Positions 1 to 7,464 of a DNA stretch of 11,134 nt are shown in pieces. Below the pieces are notes generated by a model. The model made no database searches, was not told where the DNA came from, and saw only the letters and a program-made list of their open reading frames with translations. How positions within the stretch are numbered: the stretch's first letter is position 1; each line of letters opens with the position of its first letter. Source of the DNA: Spartobacteria bacterium (lineage in GTDB: Bacteria > Verrucomicrobiota > Verrucomicrobiae > Chthoniobacterales > UBA6821); contig PLEU01000068.1 in NCBI GenBank assembly GCA_003136515.1, positions 1 to 11,134 on the forward strand, written 5' to 3'. A program made the translations under genes and the position numbers.

Positions 1-2295
1 GACCTTGGCGCCGAGGATTATGATTCGGACGTCCGCTTCGATGGCAAAAAGGCCAAATTCATCGGCATATGGTGCCTGCCCACGGCCAATACCCTCGATG
101 TCTGCAAAAAGGTGCGCGATCAGGTACCCGAACTTCAGAAGCTTCTGCCAGCCGGCATGACGCTCGATATTCCGTACGATTCAACAGACTTCATCCGCGA
201 TGCTATCCACGAGGTATTCAAGACCCTTACCGAAACCCTTCTCATTGTCATCGTGGTGATTTTCCTTTTTTTGGGGTCACTCCGCTCGGTACTGATTCCT
301 GTTGTTGCCATTCCGATCTCACTCATCGGTGCAGCCTTCATTATGGTTGTACTCGGATTCACGGTTAACCTGCTCACTCTCCTGGCCGTGGTACTCGCAG
401 TGGGACTCGTGGTTGATGATGCGATTGTCGTGGTTGAAAACGTGGAGCGTCATCTGCACGAGGGGCTTACTCCTTTCCAAGCTGCCATAAAGAGTGGTCG
501 GGAACTCCTAGGCCCCATCATCGCAATGACAATCACATTGGCTGCGGTCTACACCCCGATCGGCATCCAGGGAGGACTCACAGGAGCCCTCTTCCGGGAG
601 TTCGCCTTTACTCTGGCTGGAGCAGTCCTGATCTCGGGTATCGTAGCACTGACCCTCTCCCCCATGATGTCCTCACGGCTTCTACGTCGGGGGGATGACA
701 CACGCGGTTATGCGGGCTGGGTGAATCGGCGCTTCACAGCGCTTCAGCATGGATATGTCCGGCTTCTGGCTTTCTCACTCCGTTACAGCAGCGCTGTTCT
801 ATCCGTGTCAGTGCTCTGGATTCTCATACTCCCTGCTCTCTACCTCCTCTCGCCCAAAGAACTCTCCCCAAAGGAAGATCAGGGAATCGTTTATTGCATC
901 GTCCAGGGATCTCCTTTTTCCACTATTGATCAGACACTGCTTTTCTCCGATCTCGTCTATGACGCCCTGAATTCGATGCCTGAAACTGGCCATACGTTCC
1001 AGATCATCAATGCCGTTGATGGGTTTGGCGGCATACGTACCAAACCCTGGAGCGAACGCACGCGGAGCAGTGAGCAGGTTGCGGCAGCCCTTGCTCGGAA
1101 GACCGCCGAAATTCCGGGTCTCCGGGTGATAGCAACCACACCTCCTGCACTGCCGGGAGGAAGCAACTTTCCCGTGGAGTTCGTTATATCCTCGACGGCG
1201 GAGCCACGTCAGTTACTCGATGCCGTCAATGACCTCGTCAGAACGGCATTCCAGAGCGGCATCTTCATCTTTGCAGACAGTGATCTGAAATATGATCAAC
1301 CTCAGGTTGAAGTCACATTTGATCGCAACAAGGTCTCAGCCCTCGGTCTAGATCTCCAGAAAGTCGGCGCCGATCTCGGCACACTTCTCGGAGGCAATTA
1401 TGTCAATCGCTTTAGCATCCAAGGCCGCAGCTATAAGGTTATCCCGCAACTTAAACGTGAATACCGTCTGGATCCCGACCAACTCGGCTCAGTTTATGTC
1501 AGCGGTCCCGATAATCAACTTATTCAACTTTCCACCTTTGCCACGCTCCAGCGCACAACTGAACCCCGCCAGATCAATCGGTTTCAGCAACTCAACTCGG
1601 CAAAAATTTCTGGCATTCTCCCACCTGGCGTCACAATCGATCAGGCCCTCAAAGTCCTAGAAAATCGAGCGTCCGAGATCCTCCCCCACGGTTTCGTCAT
1701 CGATTATTCCGGTGAGTCCCGTCAGCTACGGCAGGAGGGAAATAGTCTGGTGCCGACCATGATATTCTCCTGCATCCTGATATTTCTCGTACTAGCCGCC
1801 CAGTTCGAGAGCTTCCGTGATCCCTTCATTATTCTTTTTGGTTCGGTCCCACTTGCACTTTCAGGAGCTCTCCTCTTCACCTTCCTTGGAGCCACCACGA
1901 TCAACATTTACAGTCAGGTCGGCCTGATTACCCTTGTGGGTCTAGTGGCCAAAAACGGGATTCTAATGGTTGAGTTTGCCAACAAACTTCAGGAAGAAGG
2001 GATGGACAAATGGCATGCGATTCTCACAGCCTCAGGAACACGTCTGCGTCCAATACTGATGACCTCCGTCGCCACCGTCGTGGGACACACACCGCTGATT
2101 CTTGCCAATGGCCCTGGGGCGGGAGCCCGCAACAGCATCGGTATCGTGCTTGTATCCGGAATGCTCATCGGCACCCTTTTCACACTCTTTGTAGTTCCGT
2201 CGATCTACTTGCTTGTCTCCAAACCCAAGCTTCGCAACCCATCTCGGCATCAACCCCTCCTCGGTGGTGCCCCGGAGAAAATGGCGATAGCCTGA
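1..2295 (+). CDS. RND (HAE1/AcrB-like) efflux pump permease, 5'-truncated by window edge
   Basis: Inner-membrane proton-driven resistance-nodulation-division transporter, the pump of a tripartite efflux system that exports drugs or other amphiphiles through an outer-membrane channel. The frame is open from base 1 with no start, giving 764 residues. By alignment from memory to AcrB (1049 aa) the first visible residue matches about residue 269, so the first helix and much of the porter domain lie outside. The proton-relay pair is seen as VVDDAIVVVENVER (Asp 139 and 140 of the visible part, AcrB D407/D408). The second-half relay helix reads LVGLVAKNGILMVEFAN, with the lysine equivalent to AcrB K940. 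The usual two-fold repeat of a large periplasmic loop plus helices is intact, with no frameshift. The adaptor (MFP) gene is not in view and may lie upstream. The gene ends 6 bases before the stop of a convergent gene. The substrate cannot be told; HAE1 assignment is firm. Confidence 0.95.
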   Translation, partial: DLGAEDYDSDVRFDGKKAKFIGIWCLPTANTLDVCKKVRDQVPELQKLLPAGMTLDIPYDSTDFIRDAIHEVFKTLTETLLIVIVVIFLFLGSLRSVLIPVVAIPISLIGAAFIMVVLGFTVNLLTLLAVVLAVGLVVDDAIVVVENVERHLHEGLTPFQAAIKSGRELLGPIIAMTITLAAVYTPIGIQGGLTGALFREFAFTLAGAVLISGIVALTLSPMMSSRLLRRGDDTRGYAGWVNRRFTALQHGYVRLLAFSLRYSSAVLSVSVLWILILPALYLLSPKELSPKEDQGIVYCIVQGSPFSTIDQTLLFSDLVYDALNSMPETGHTFQIINAVDGFGGIRTKPWSERTRSSEQVAAALARKTAEIPGLRVIATTPPALPGGSNFPVEFVISSTAEPRQLLDAVNDLVRTAFQSGIFIFADSDLKYDQPQVEVTFDRNKVSALGLDLQKVGADLGTLLGGNYVNRFSIQGRSYKVIPQLKREYRLDPDQLGSVYVSGPDNQLIQLSTFATLQRTTEPRQINRFQQLNSAKISGILPPGVTIDQALKVLENRASEILPHGFVIDYSGESRQLRQEGNSLVPTMIFSCILIFLVLAAQFESFRDPFIILFGSVPLALSGALLFTFLGATTINIYSQVGLITLVGLVAKNGILMVEFANKLQEEGMDKWHAILTASGTRLRPILMTSVATVVGHTPLILANGPGAGARNSIGIVLVSGMLIGTLFTLFVVPSIYLLVSKPKLRNPSRHQPLLGGAPEKMAIA

Positions 2296-2301
2296 CGAGG
2301 A

Positions 2302-2754
2302 TCAGAGCCTGAACTTAATGACCACCTTAATTATAGGCTCTGGACGTTCACTCATTATCCCAGGTTGATGGGCATCGTGCGGCAGAAACACTGCAAAGGA
2401 TCCTTGGGAGAGCCTTATGAAGGAGGACGAAGCGGGAGGTTCATAGAACTCAGCATCCTTCATGGCCTCATAGGGGGTTCGAATTGTCAGATTTCTGCGT
2501 TCTGCATAACCGATCTTCTCCGAACCGGAGAGGAGGTATTGAATATCTCCATGATTTCGGTGCGACTCCCACTTTTTTTCGAACGCCGCAGCCGAGTCAT
2601 AGCGTTGGACGATGGCGAATAGAGAATCTCCGTCGATCTCAAAGCGTCCATCAGGTGTTGAAATGGAGCAACTCCGAAGCCACTCAAAGGCGTTTCGGAA
2701 TGAGGGATGAACACCCTCGTAACATGAGGCATTTTCCAAGATGTCCAGAATCAT
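2302..2754 (-). CDS. YhcH/YjgK/YiaL family protein (DUF386, cupin-like)
   Basis: Small cytoplasmic protein (150 aa, the normal family size) related to E. coli YhcH, YjgK and YiaL and to the beta subunit of evolved beta-galactosidase. The family has a cupin-like fold with a metal site and has been linked to sugar or sialic-acid metabolism; the reaction here is unknown. Visible motifs are the start MILDIL, the metal-site segment ESHRNHGDIQY (residues 64-73), PHDAHQP (125-131) and the terminal KVVIKF strand (143-148). I chose the ATG because family members begin with M-I-x-D/N-x-L. A TTG at 2763 in the same frame, preceded by GGTGGA about 8 bases upstream, is an alternative that adds three residues. 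It is last in a minus-strand operon, with queD ending only 14 bases before this ATG (5 before the TTG). No sugar-catabolic gene sits next to it, so context does not identify a substrate. Confidence 0.88.
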   Translation of the reverse strand: MILDILENASCYEGVHPSFRNAFEWLRSCSISTPDGRFEIDGDSLFAIVQRYDSAAAFEKKWESHRNHGDIQYLLSGSEKIGYAERRNLTIRTPYEAMKDAEFYEPPASSSFIRLSQGSFAVFLPHDAHQPGIMSERPEPIIKVVIKFRL

Positions 2755-2768
2755 GAAATCCAATGAGG

Positions 2769-3131
2769 TTATCCACCGCGATAACTACAGCGAGCCGTCG
2801 GGGTCTCGTGAATAACGATTTCTGAAAGACCGGGAAGTAATGGGGCAAGCCGCTCCCAGAACCAGCCACACATATTTTCGATCGTGGGATTTTCGAGACC
2901 CTCAATCTCGTTAAGATAGGAATGATCAAGCTGTTCAAGCAAAGGACTCATTGCCTTAGTGATTCGGGCGTGGTCGTAGAACCATCCGATGGCCGGATCA
3001 ACTTTCCCCTCGACGGAAACCTCTAGCTTGAAGCTGTGTCCGTGCATGCGGCGACACTTATGATCCTCCGGCACCTTGGGAAGGGTCTGGGCGGCTTCAA
3101 AAGTGAAATCCTTGGTCAGGCATACATGCAT
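2769..3131 (-). CDS. queD: 6-carboxy-5,6,7,8-tetrahydropterin synthase QueD (PTPS family)
   Basis: Cytoplasmic enzyme that converts 7,8-dihydroneopterin triphosphate to 6-carboxytetrahydropterin, the second step of queuosine/7-deazaguanine synthesis, between GTP cyclohydrolase I and QueE. The 120-residue protein matches E. coli QueD along its whole length. Catalytic Cys26 in HKCRRMHGH, zinc ligands His30 and His32, the Asp69-His70 pair in QLDHSYLN, and Glu109 in HETPTARC are all present. The first zinc ligand, His16 of E. coli in FEAAH, is Gln15 here (FEAAQ, codon CAG). All other key residues fit QueD, and the Cys-X-X-X-HGH spacing argues against a eukaryotic-type PTPS. The start is an ATG 45 bases after the photolyase stop, without a clear Shine-Dalgarno. 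It is third in the inhibitor-phr-queD-yhcH operon. queC, queE and queF are not in the window. The family call is firm; activity with the Gln ligand is untested. Confidence 0.93.
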   Translation of the reverse strand: MHVCLTKDFTFEAAQTLPKVPEDHKCRRMHGHSFKLEVSVEGKVDPAIGWFYDHARITKAMSPLLEQLDHSYLNEIEGLENPTIENMCGWFWERLAPLLPGLSEIVIHETPTARCSYRGG

Positions 3132-3176
3132 TGGCAGAGGCTAACCGGAGCGCGGGGCTAATTGCAAACCACAGGC

Positions 3177-4598
3177 TCACCCCACCGTCGAGACCTTGTG
3201 CATTGCAAATAGTTCGAGCGTCCGATCACGCTCCAAGGCATGATCCAGCATCGGGGTAGGATATCCATGAGCAATCGGGCAGCCATCGACTGGAGGAGTT
3301 TGCAGGGCGGATGTGGAGACTTCACGGAGTTCAGGAATCCACCGACGTATATACTTTCCCTCTGGATCATACCGCTTGGTCTGGCTCCAAGGATTCTGAA
3401 TGCGAAAATAGGGTGCGGCATCAGCCCCGGTTCCGGCACTCCATTGCCAACCACCGTTATTACTCGCAATTTCGCCATCCACCAGAGAACGCATAAAAAA
3501 GGCCTCACCGAGCCGCCAGTCGAGATGGAGATCCTTTGTCAGAAACATCGCTGTGATCATGCGTGAGCGATTATGCATCCAACCCGTGGCCGCCAGCTGA
3601 CGCATTGCAGCATCAACAATTGGAAAACCGGTCTGCCCGCTACACCAGCGTTGAAATGCATCAGGATGCCCTGAGAGGCCCGGCCAGACAATTCCCCGCC
3701 ACGTTGGATTGAACTCCTGAGCAAGGACCTCCGGATTGTGCCAGAGAACCTGCATGTAGAATTCCCTCCAGACAAGTTCGGTGAGAAATTTCATCGCGCT
3801 TCTCCTCCCATCGGGAGTAAGACTCCCTTCCTCTTTCTTAGCCGCCGCATAGATCTGGCGCGGCGAGATAAGCCCAAACCTCAAATCCTGCGAGAGCTGC
3901 GAGGTTAGTGATTGCGAAGGTAAATCACGGTTCACTCCATAAGTTGCTAGGGGGCCTTTTAAGAAGTTACTCAACCGTTGCCTAGCGGCTCTTTCTCCCG
4001 GCACCGGGATCGTGACCGATGAGTTCAATCCCCAGTCTGAAAGCTTTGGAAGCGCATGAGTGTCAATCCGAACCGGAGTGGAAAGATGCCTGATTACAGG
4101 TGTCGGAGCCGGTTTCGAGAGTGAGAACCAGACCTTGGAGTAGGGAGTAAAAACCCGAAAAGGGGTGCCCTGGGCCGTAAGTACTTCATCCCGCTCATGA
4201 ATACAGGCATCCTTGTGCAGAGAAAGCATGACCCCATGTAATTTTGCCATCGCTGCGACGCGTTGTTCCACCTCCCTCCCAAAGGGATCTGGATCGCGGT
4301 TGGCGCAAATTGCGGTGGCGCCGGTTTCCAAAATGAGCTTTTCCATCTCCACGACTGCATCCCCTCGTCGAATGATTAGTCGCCCCCCGATTGCCTCAAG
4401 ATTTTTTGACAGTGATGCCAAGCAGCCGCAGAGAAATTCCTGTCTGGCCGGGCTCGTCCACCGACGCATTCCTTTCCAGTCAGAGGCGATATAAACAGGA
4501 ATGATTTCCTGGGCTTCCGACACCGCAGTTCTCAACGCGGTATTGTCTGTGATCCGGAAATCACGCCGAAACCAGTGGATAATTCTTTTTGCCCTCAT
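3177..4598 (-). CDS. phr: Deoxyribodipyrimidine photolyase (class I CPD photolyase)
   Basis: Light-driven DNA repair flavoprotein that splits UV-induced cyclobutane pyrimidine dimers. Its 473 residues match the usual length (E. coli PhrB 472). The N-terminal antenna domain opens with IHWFRRDFRITDN (residues 7-19). The C-terminal FAD domain has TELVWREFYMQVLW (273-286), PIVDAAMRQLAATGWMHNR (326-344) and NNGGWQWSAGTGADAAPYF (380-398). The tryptophan electron-transfer chain is complete: Trp305, Trp361 and Trp384 line up with E. coli W306, W359 and W382. Asn380, next to the flavin N5 in photolyases, is also kept. The antenna cofactor (MTHF or 8-HDF) cannot be decided by eye. The ATG overlaps the TGA of the upstream inhibitor gene (ATGA), so translation is probably coupled. 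A cryptochrome or 6-4 photolyase is less likely given the strong similarity to bacterial CPD enzymes. Confidence 0.95.
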   Translation of the reverse strand: MRAKRIIHWFRRDFRITDNTALRTAVSEAQEIIPVYIASDWKGMRRWTSPARQEFLCGCLASLSKNLEAIGGRLIIRRGDAVVEMEKLILETGATAICANRDPDPFGREVEQRVAAMAKLHGVMLSLHKDACIHERDEVLTAQGTPFRVFTPYSKVWFSLSKPAPTPVIRHLSTPVRIDTHALPKLSDWGLNSSVTIPVPGERAARQRLSNFLKGPLATYGVNRDLPSQSLTSQLSQDLRFGLISPRQIYAAAKKEEGSLTPDGRRSAMKFLTELVWREFYMQVLWHNPEVLAQEFNPTWRGIVWPGLSGHPDAFQRWCSGQTGFPIVDAAMRQLAATGWMHNRSRMITAMFLTKDLHLDWRLGEAFFMRSLVDGEIASNNGGWQWSAGTGADAAPYFRIQNPWSQTKRYDPEGKYIRRWIPELREVSTSALQTPPVDGCPIAHGYPTPMLDHALERDRTLELFAMHKVSTVG

Positions 4599-4993
4599 TT
4601 AGGTCGTACTCTAACCGCCCATTTTACCAGACGCACGGGTGGCACACCCTTCTCCCAAGGCCGGGCATAAGAAAAAATAAGTTTGGTATCGCCAGGCCGC
4701 AAAGTTCTGAATTTCCAGATTTCCAAAGCTCCTGCACCGATTGTCGGATGCCTTTCACCGGCTTGCCGGTAGGTGGGTTTTTGATCTGGAAAAAGTATCC
4801 CCTGCCTTGAAAAGTGAAAACTCCATGAGTAACCGGTCGTTAGGTTGGAGAGAAGTTCCACCTGGAGGAGATCCCCATAGCTCAGGACGACTTGGTCTCG
4901 CTCATCGGATTCATGAAGGGTGATTTGGGCGGCCACGGCCCATCCGGAAAGCAACTGAATCAAGAAGCACGCACTGATCAGGGGAATCTTCAC
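4595..4993 (-). CDS. Secreted chagasin-family (MEROPS I42) cysteine peptidase inhibitor
   Basis: Probable periplasmic or secreted inhibitor of papain-like (C1) cysteine peptidases. The 132-residue protein has a signal peptide at about 1-22 (charged MK, hydrophobic core, cut near AVAA-Q), leaving a ~110-residue domain of the size of chagasin. The three inhibitory loops are recognisable in order: NLTTGYSW (50-57; family NPTTGYxW), GAGALEIWKF (86-95; family GxGGxxxWxF, here with Ala for the second Gly of the pair) and RPWE (111-114). The start is GTG at 4993; no in-frame upstream start fits better and there is no strong Shine-Dalgarno. It is the first gene of a minus-strand operon and overlaps the photolyase start by ATGA. 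No cysteine peptidase target is encoded in the window. Identification rests on the three loops in the right order and spacing; inhibition itself is inferred. Confidence 0.85.
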   Translation of the reverse strand: MKIPLISACFLIQLLSGWAVAAQITLHESDERDQVVLSYGDLLQVELLSNLTTGYSWSFHFSRQGILFPDQKPTYRQAGERHPTIGAGALEIWKFRTLRPGDTKLIFSYARPWEKGVPPVRLVKWAVRVRPK

Positions 4994-5123
4994 GCTCTGA
5001 TCATGATTCTTTCACTGGCCGGGAGTGAAGAGATTTTCCTCCAAATAAGTGAATTTCAAAAATCCCAGGCCCATGAACTGATCTGAATCGTTGCATGGGA
5101 TCTCAGTGTTACAAGCATTAATA

Positions 5124-5140
5124 ACGATATATTTAATCGT
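5124..5140. repeat. Short inverted repeat in AT-rich promoter region
   Basis: ACGAT (5124-5128) and ATCGT (5136-5140) form a perfect 5-base inverted repeat around a 7-base AT spacer. It is further flanked by ATTAAT on both sides (near 5118 and 5147). A dyad of this kind in a divergent promoter region could be an operator, but short AT-rich dyads also arise by chance and no regulator is encoded nearby. Confidence 0.3.
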
Positions 5141-5441
5141 ATATAAATTAATTTTTGTGACCGGCTGTGGAGAAGATGGTGATTCCAAAGATAGATTTTA
5201 TTTCTCATAAAAATGGAAATAACTGTTTTAAAAAATCTTTGTTCAATAAATTTTTTTTGAGTAAAAACCCGATCTGTAAAAAAAGCCTATTAATTTGATC
5301 GTTATTTTGAATACTGAATTTTGCCCATCAACTACCAACAAAATAACAACCCTAGTCTCCATTTCAATAACCTCCGAAGTCGATGGAGCCGCTTCAACAA
5401 GGCGGTTCAACAATTTTGGAGAATGAAAACAACCCTGACAA

Positions 5442-5460
5442 TCCTCCCTGGACAGGAGGA
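5442..5460 (+). promoter_or_regulatory. Hairpin enclosing a perfect AGGAGG in the leader of the PEP-CTERM gene
   Basis: TCCTCC (5442-5447) can pair perfectly with GGAGGA (5455-5460) across a 7-base loop. The downstream arm contains a full Shine-Dalgarno core, AGGAGG (5454-5459), which would be hidden when the hairpin forms. No start codon lies at usual spacing after it; the next ones are ATG at 5484 (24 bases) and ATG at 5535. It may be a regulatory structure in the leader, a standby site for ribosomes, or chance. Confidence 0.3.
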
Positions 5461-5534
5461 CCAGTCAGACACCCCAAAAACCAATGAAAACCCGAACGAC
5501 TCAACGAAAGGAAATTCAACCCACAATTCCGATC

Positions 5535-7229
5535 ATGAAAAAAATTATGAGCACCCTTTTTGTCATGGCTATTCCAATACTATCTGCATCCTCCCTGCGA
5601 GCACAGGATGTCAGCGTGGATGGTTTTTATAGTTATATCACTAATCTGGCATCGCAAAGTGGGTTCAATACCAGCTCACTGTCATCCACACCAGATGCCA
5701 CCTACGAGGAGGCCGTTGATTCCTATTTCTGGGGATTGCCACTGGAAGAGACCTATCGCACCCAAAATTTGGTGGATGCAGGATACGGCATTTCCCCCAA
5801 CACACTCTTCGCATCACAAAACCTCAACACCTCGACCACAGTCGTCGCACCCTCCGAGGATCTCCTCTATGACACATCATTCCTGAATCTCCCGGGAAAT
5901 ACCGCCTATGTGCTAAGTGTGCCCGACACTGGCTCGACATACAATGTGGCCGCCTTCTTGAACTCCTACACTGATGTCACGGATTCAGTCGGCACGAGAA
6001 ACTTCATCAATAACACCTACAGCGATCTGGGTGGAGACTATCTGGTGGTGGGACCAAACTACAATACGAACCAAGCACTTCCCGCAGGGGTCTCTGGTTA
6101 TATCCAAACTTCAACGATCCAGACATGGCTCATCGGAAGAGTTTTGGTGGATCCCTACGCCACGGCCAACTATAACGGAGCCCCTTCCACTTACAGTGAG
6201 CTTGCGGGCGGCAGCAACAATTCCCTCTCCCTAAACAACTCGAGAGCATTTGCGAACGATTTCAGCCTTACTCCTCTGAATCAGTTCACCAACGGGGACA
6301 TAACAGCCCCAAACACAAATCCCGTGGATACCAATCCAGCAATCGCTTTGGCCAACTCCGCGATCAAGACAGGAACAAATTTTCTCCAATATGTCGGAGC
6401 TAGTGTTGTGGAGAATGGGGTTCCCTCTTCGCCCTCCAATGATCAGTTAGCGCTCTATTCAGACTTCTCAGATATCGGCCTTACCACCAATGGCTTCACC
6501 GCACCGACCAATCCGGCAACCATTACGGAAATCACCAACGGACTGGCAGCGGCAAGCAGCATCCTCACTTCTATTCTTGCCCACTCGGCCACGAATAACG
6601 GTTGGAATGTCAATCCGACACTGGGGCAGTATGCCGCCTCCTATAGCGGCTGGGTGACGGCAGCGGTGACGGCAAAAAACTTCCTAGGGGCAAATCTTGG
6701 AGCTGAGGCTGCCTATCCTACGACCACGGTTGATTCTCTGGGGCACGTCCTGAACGGCAGTAATTCCTACACGCTGACATTCGGGGCCGGGCAACTTCCT
6801 CCTGTAAACACTACCAATGGATGGTGGTCCCTGACCCTCTACAATACAAATGGATTCATTATACCAAATAGTGGGGACAGCTATTACGGCAGCAATATCT
6901 TCAACCTAGGTAGCACTCAGCTGAAGAACGTTCTCGGAACCAATTACGCCACCTCGCCTGTCACGCTGTATCTCTCGGATACAGCACCGACTAATTCCGC
7001 GGAACTGCCCTTCTGGATTCCTACTCCTGCTGGCACCAACTTCGAACTTGCCCTCAGGTTCTACCTTTCTGACGGAACCAATGACGATCCTACCATTCTG
7101 GACGGATCCTATACAGTTCCGGCCGTAGTGGAAACTTCTGCGGTTCCCGAGCCATCATCATACTTGCTATTTGGCCTTGGAGGTCTCGTGCTCGTCCTGG
7201 CAGTTGCATCGCGCCGTCGTCAACAGTAA
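5535..7229 (+). CDS. Secreted DUF1254/DUF1214 protein with PEP-CTERM sorting signal
   Basis: Exported protein of unknown activity. From the ATG at 5535 (564 aa) it opens with a clean signal peptide, MKKIMSTLFVMAIPILSASSLRA, cut before QDV. An in-frame ATG at 5484 would put 17 polar residues in front of it and is less likely; neither has a well-placed Shine-Dalgarno. A DUF1254-like region follows (about 60-205): a YFWGLPLE segment, LYDTSFLNLP, VLSVPDTGSTYNVAAFLNSY, GDYLVVGP and QTWLIGRVLVDPY. A DUF1214-like region (about 425-530) has WWSLTLYNTNGFIIPN and LPFWIPTPAGTNFELALRFY. The C-terminus is a textbook PEP-CTERM signal: VPEPSS (537-542), a hydrophobic helix, then RRRQQ. This tail is recognised by an exosortase, so the protein is probably processed at the inner membrane and released to the surface or an exopolysaccharide matrix. 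The middle is rich in Asn, Ser and Thr. It stands alone, divergent from the phr operon; no exosortase gene is in view. Confidence 0.87.
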   Translation: MKKIMSTLFVMAIPILSASSLRAQDVSVDGFYSYITNLASQSGFNTSSLSSTPDATYEEAVDSYFWGLPLEETYRTQNLVDAGYGISPNTLFASQNLNTSTTVVAPSEDLLYDTSFLNLPGNTAYVLSVPDTGSTYNVAAFLNSYTDVTDSVGTRNFINNTYSDLGGDYLVVGPNYNTNQALPAGVSGYIQTSTIQTWLIGRVLVDPYATANYNGAPSTYSELAGGSNNSLSLNNSRAFANDFSLTPLNQFTNGDITAPNTNPVDTNPAIALANSAIKTGTNFLQYVGASVVENGVPSSPSNDQLALYSDFSDIGLTTNGFTAPTNPATITEITNGLAAASSILTSILAHSATNNGWNVNPTLGQYAASYSGWVTAAVTAKNFLGANLGAEAAYPTTTVDSLGHVLNGSNSYTLTFGAGQLPPVNTTNGWWSLTLYNTNGFIIPNSGDSYYGSNIFNLGSTQLKNVLGTNYATSPVTLYLSDTAPTNSAELPFWIPTPAGTNFELALRFYLSDGTNDDPTILDGSYTVPAVVETSAVPEPSSYLLFGLGGLVLVLAVASRRRQQ

Positions 7230-7252
7230 CCGAAAATACTCCGCTTCTATAA

Positions 7253-7292
7253 CCCGCAGAGGTCCACTCTTCTGAACAAGGACTTTTGCGGG
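7253..7292 (+). terminator. Imperfect hairpin after the PEP-CTERM gene, possible terminator
   Basis: CCCGCA (7253-7258) pairs perfectly with TGCGGG (7287-7292), and inside it GTCC (7262-7265) can pair with GGAC (7280-7283) around a 14-base loop. It begins 23 bases after the stop codon, a fitting place for a terminator or mRNA-protecting structure. However, the sequence that follows is GAAAGGGG rather than a run of T, so it is not a standard intrinsic terminator. Confidence 0.28.
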
Positions 7293-7464
7293 AAAGGGGG
7301 GGATCCTCCCAATCGATATTACCTTAATTGGCATAACCACCCTGTATTGGCTAATTTAGACTAATACCAAGGACATGAAGAAGTCGTTTATTTGTTCAGA
7401 AAAGGGTGTGTCTTTCTAGCTGCGCGAACAACAAAAATAAAGGTAGTCTTTAGCACTCATTCCC

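Larger units (their letters stand above)
4994..5534 (+). other. Divergent intergenic region, AT-rich in the middle, likely promoters for both sides
   Basis: No convincing gene lies between the start of the inhibitor operon and the signal-peptide ATG of the PEP-CTERM protein. The middle, about 5100-5310, is strongly AT-rich with long A and T runs, unlike the coding DNA on both sides, which suits promoter or DNA-bending sequence. Transcription must start in both directions here. I could not pick a promoter with a good -35/-10 pair; TTGTTC at 5239 with TAAAAA 17 bases later is the best plus-strand guess and is weak. The part from 5321 to 5534 could be a long mRNA leader. It contains open frames whose composition is not convincing, a small inverted repeat and a hairpin, both listed separately. 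Confidence 0.6.

Noticed and set aside
112..2295. ATG at 112 as the start of the RND gene
   Set aside because: The frame stays open to base 1 and the 37 residues before the ATG match the AcrB region beginning LGAENYD, so the gene is cut by the window edge rather than starting here.
5321..5632. Open frame of 103 codons before and across the start of the PEP-CTERM gene
   Set aside because: It is in another frame, overlaps the signal peptide coding part, is rich in polar residues of low complexity, and resembles no family I know. It is better explained as leader sequence.
7299..7315. GGATCC-centred G/C-rich dyad after the PEP-CTERM gene
   Set aside because: The palindrome is only six bases before a mismatch and no T run follows, so it is not a convincing terminator or protein site.
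7328..7357. TTGGCA with TAATTT 18 bases downstream as a promoter for lpxI
   Set aside because: The -35 box is good but the -10 box matches only three of six positions. It is too weak to list as a feature, although a promoter is expected between 7293 and 7464.
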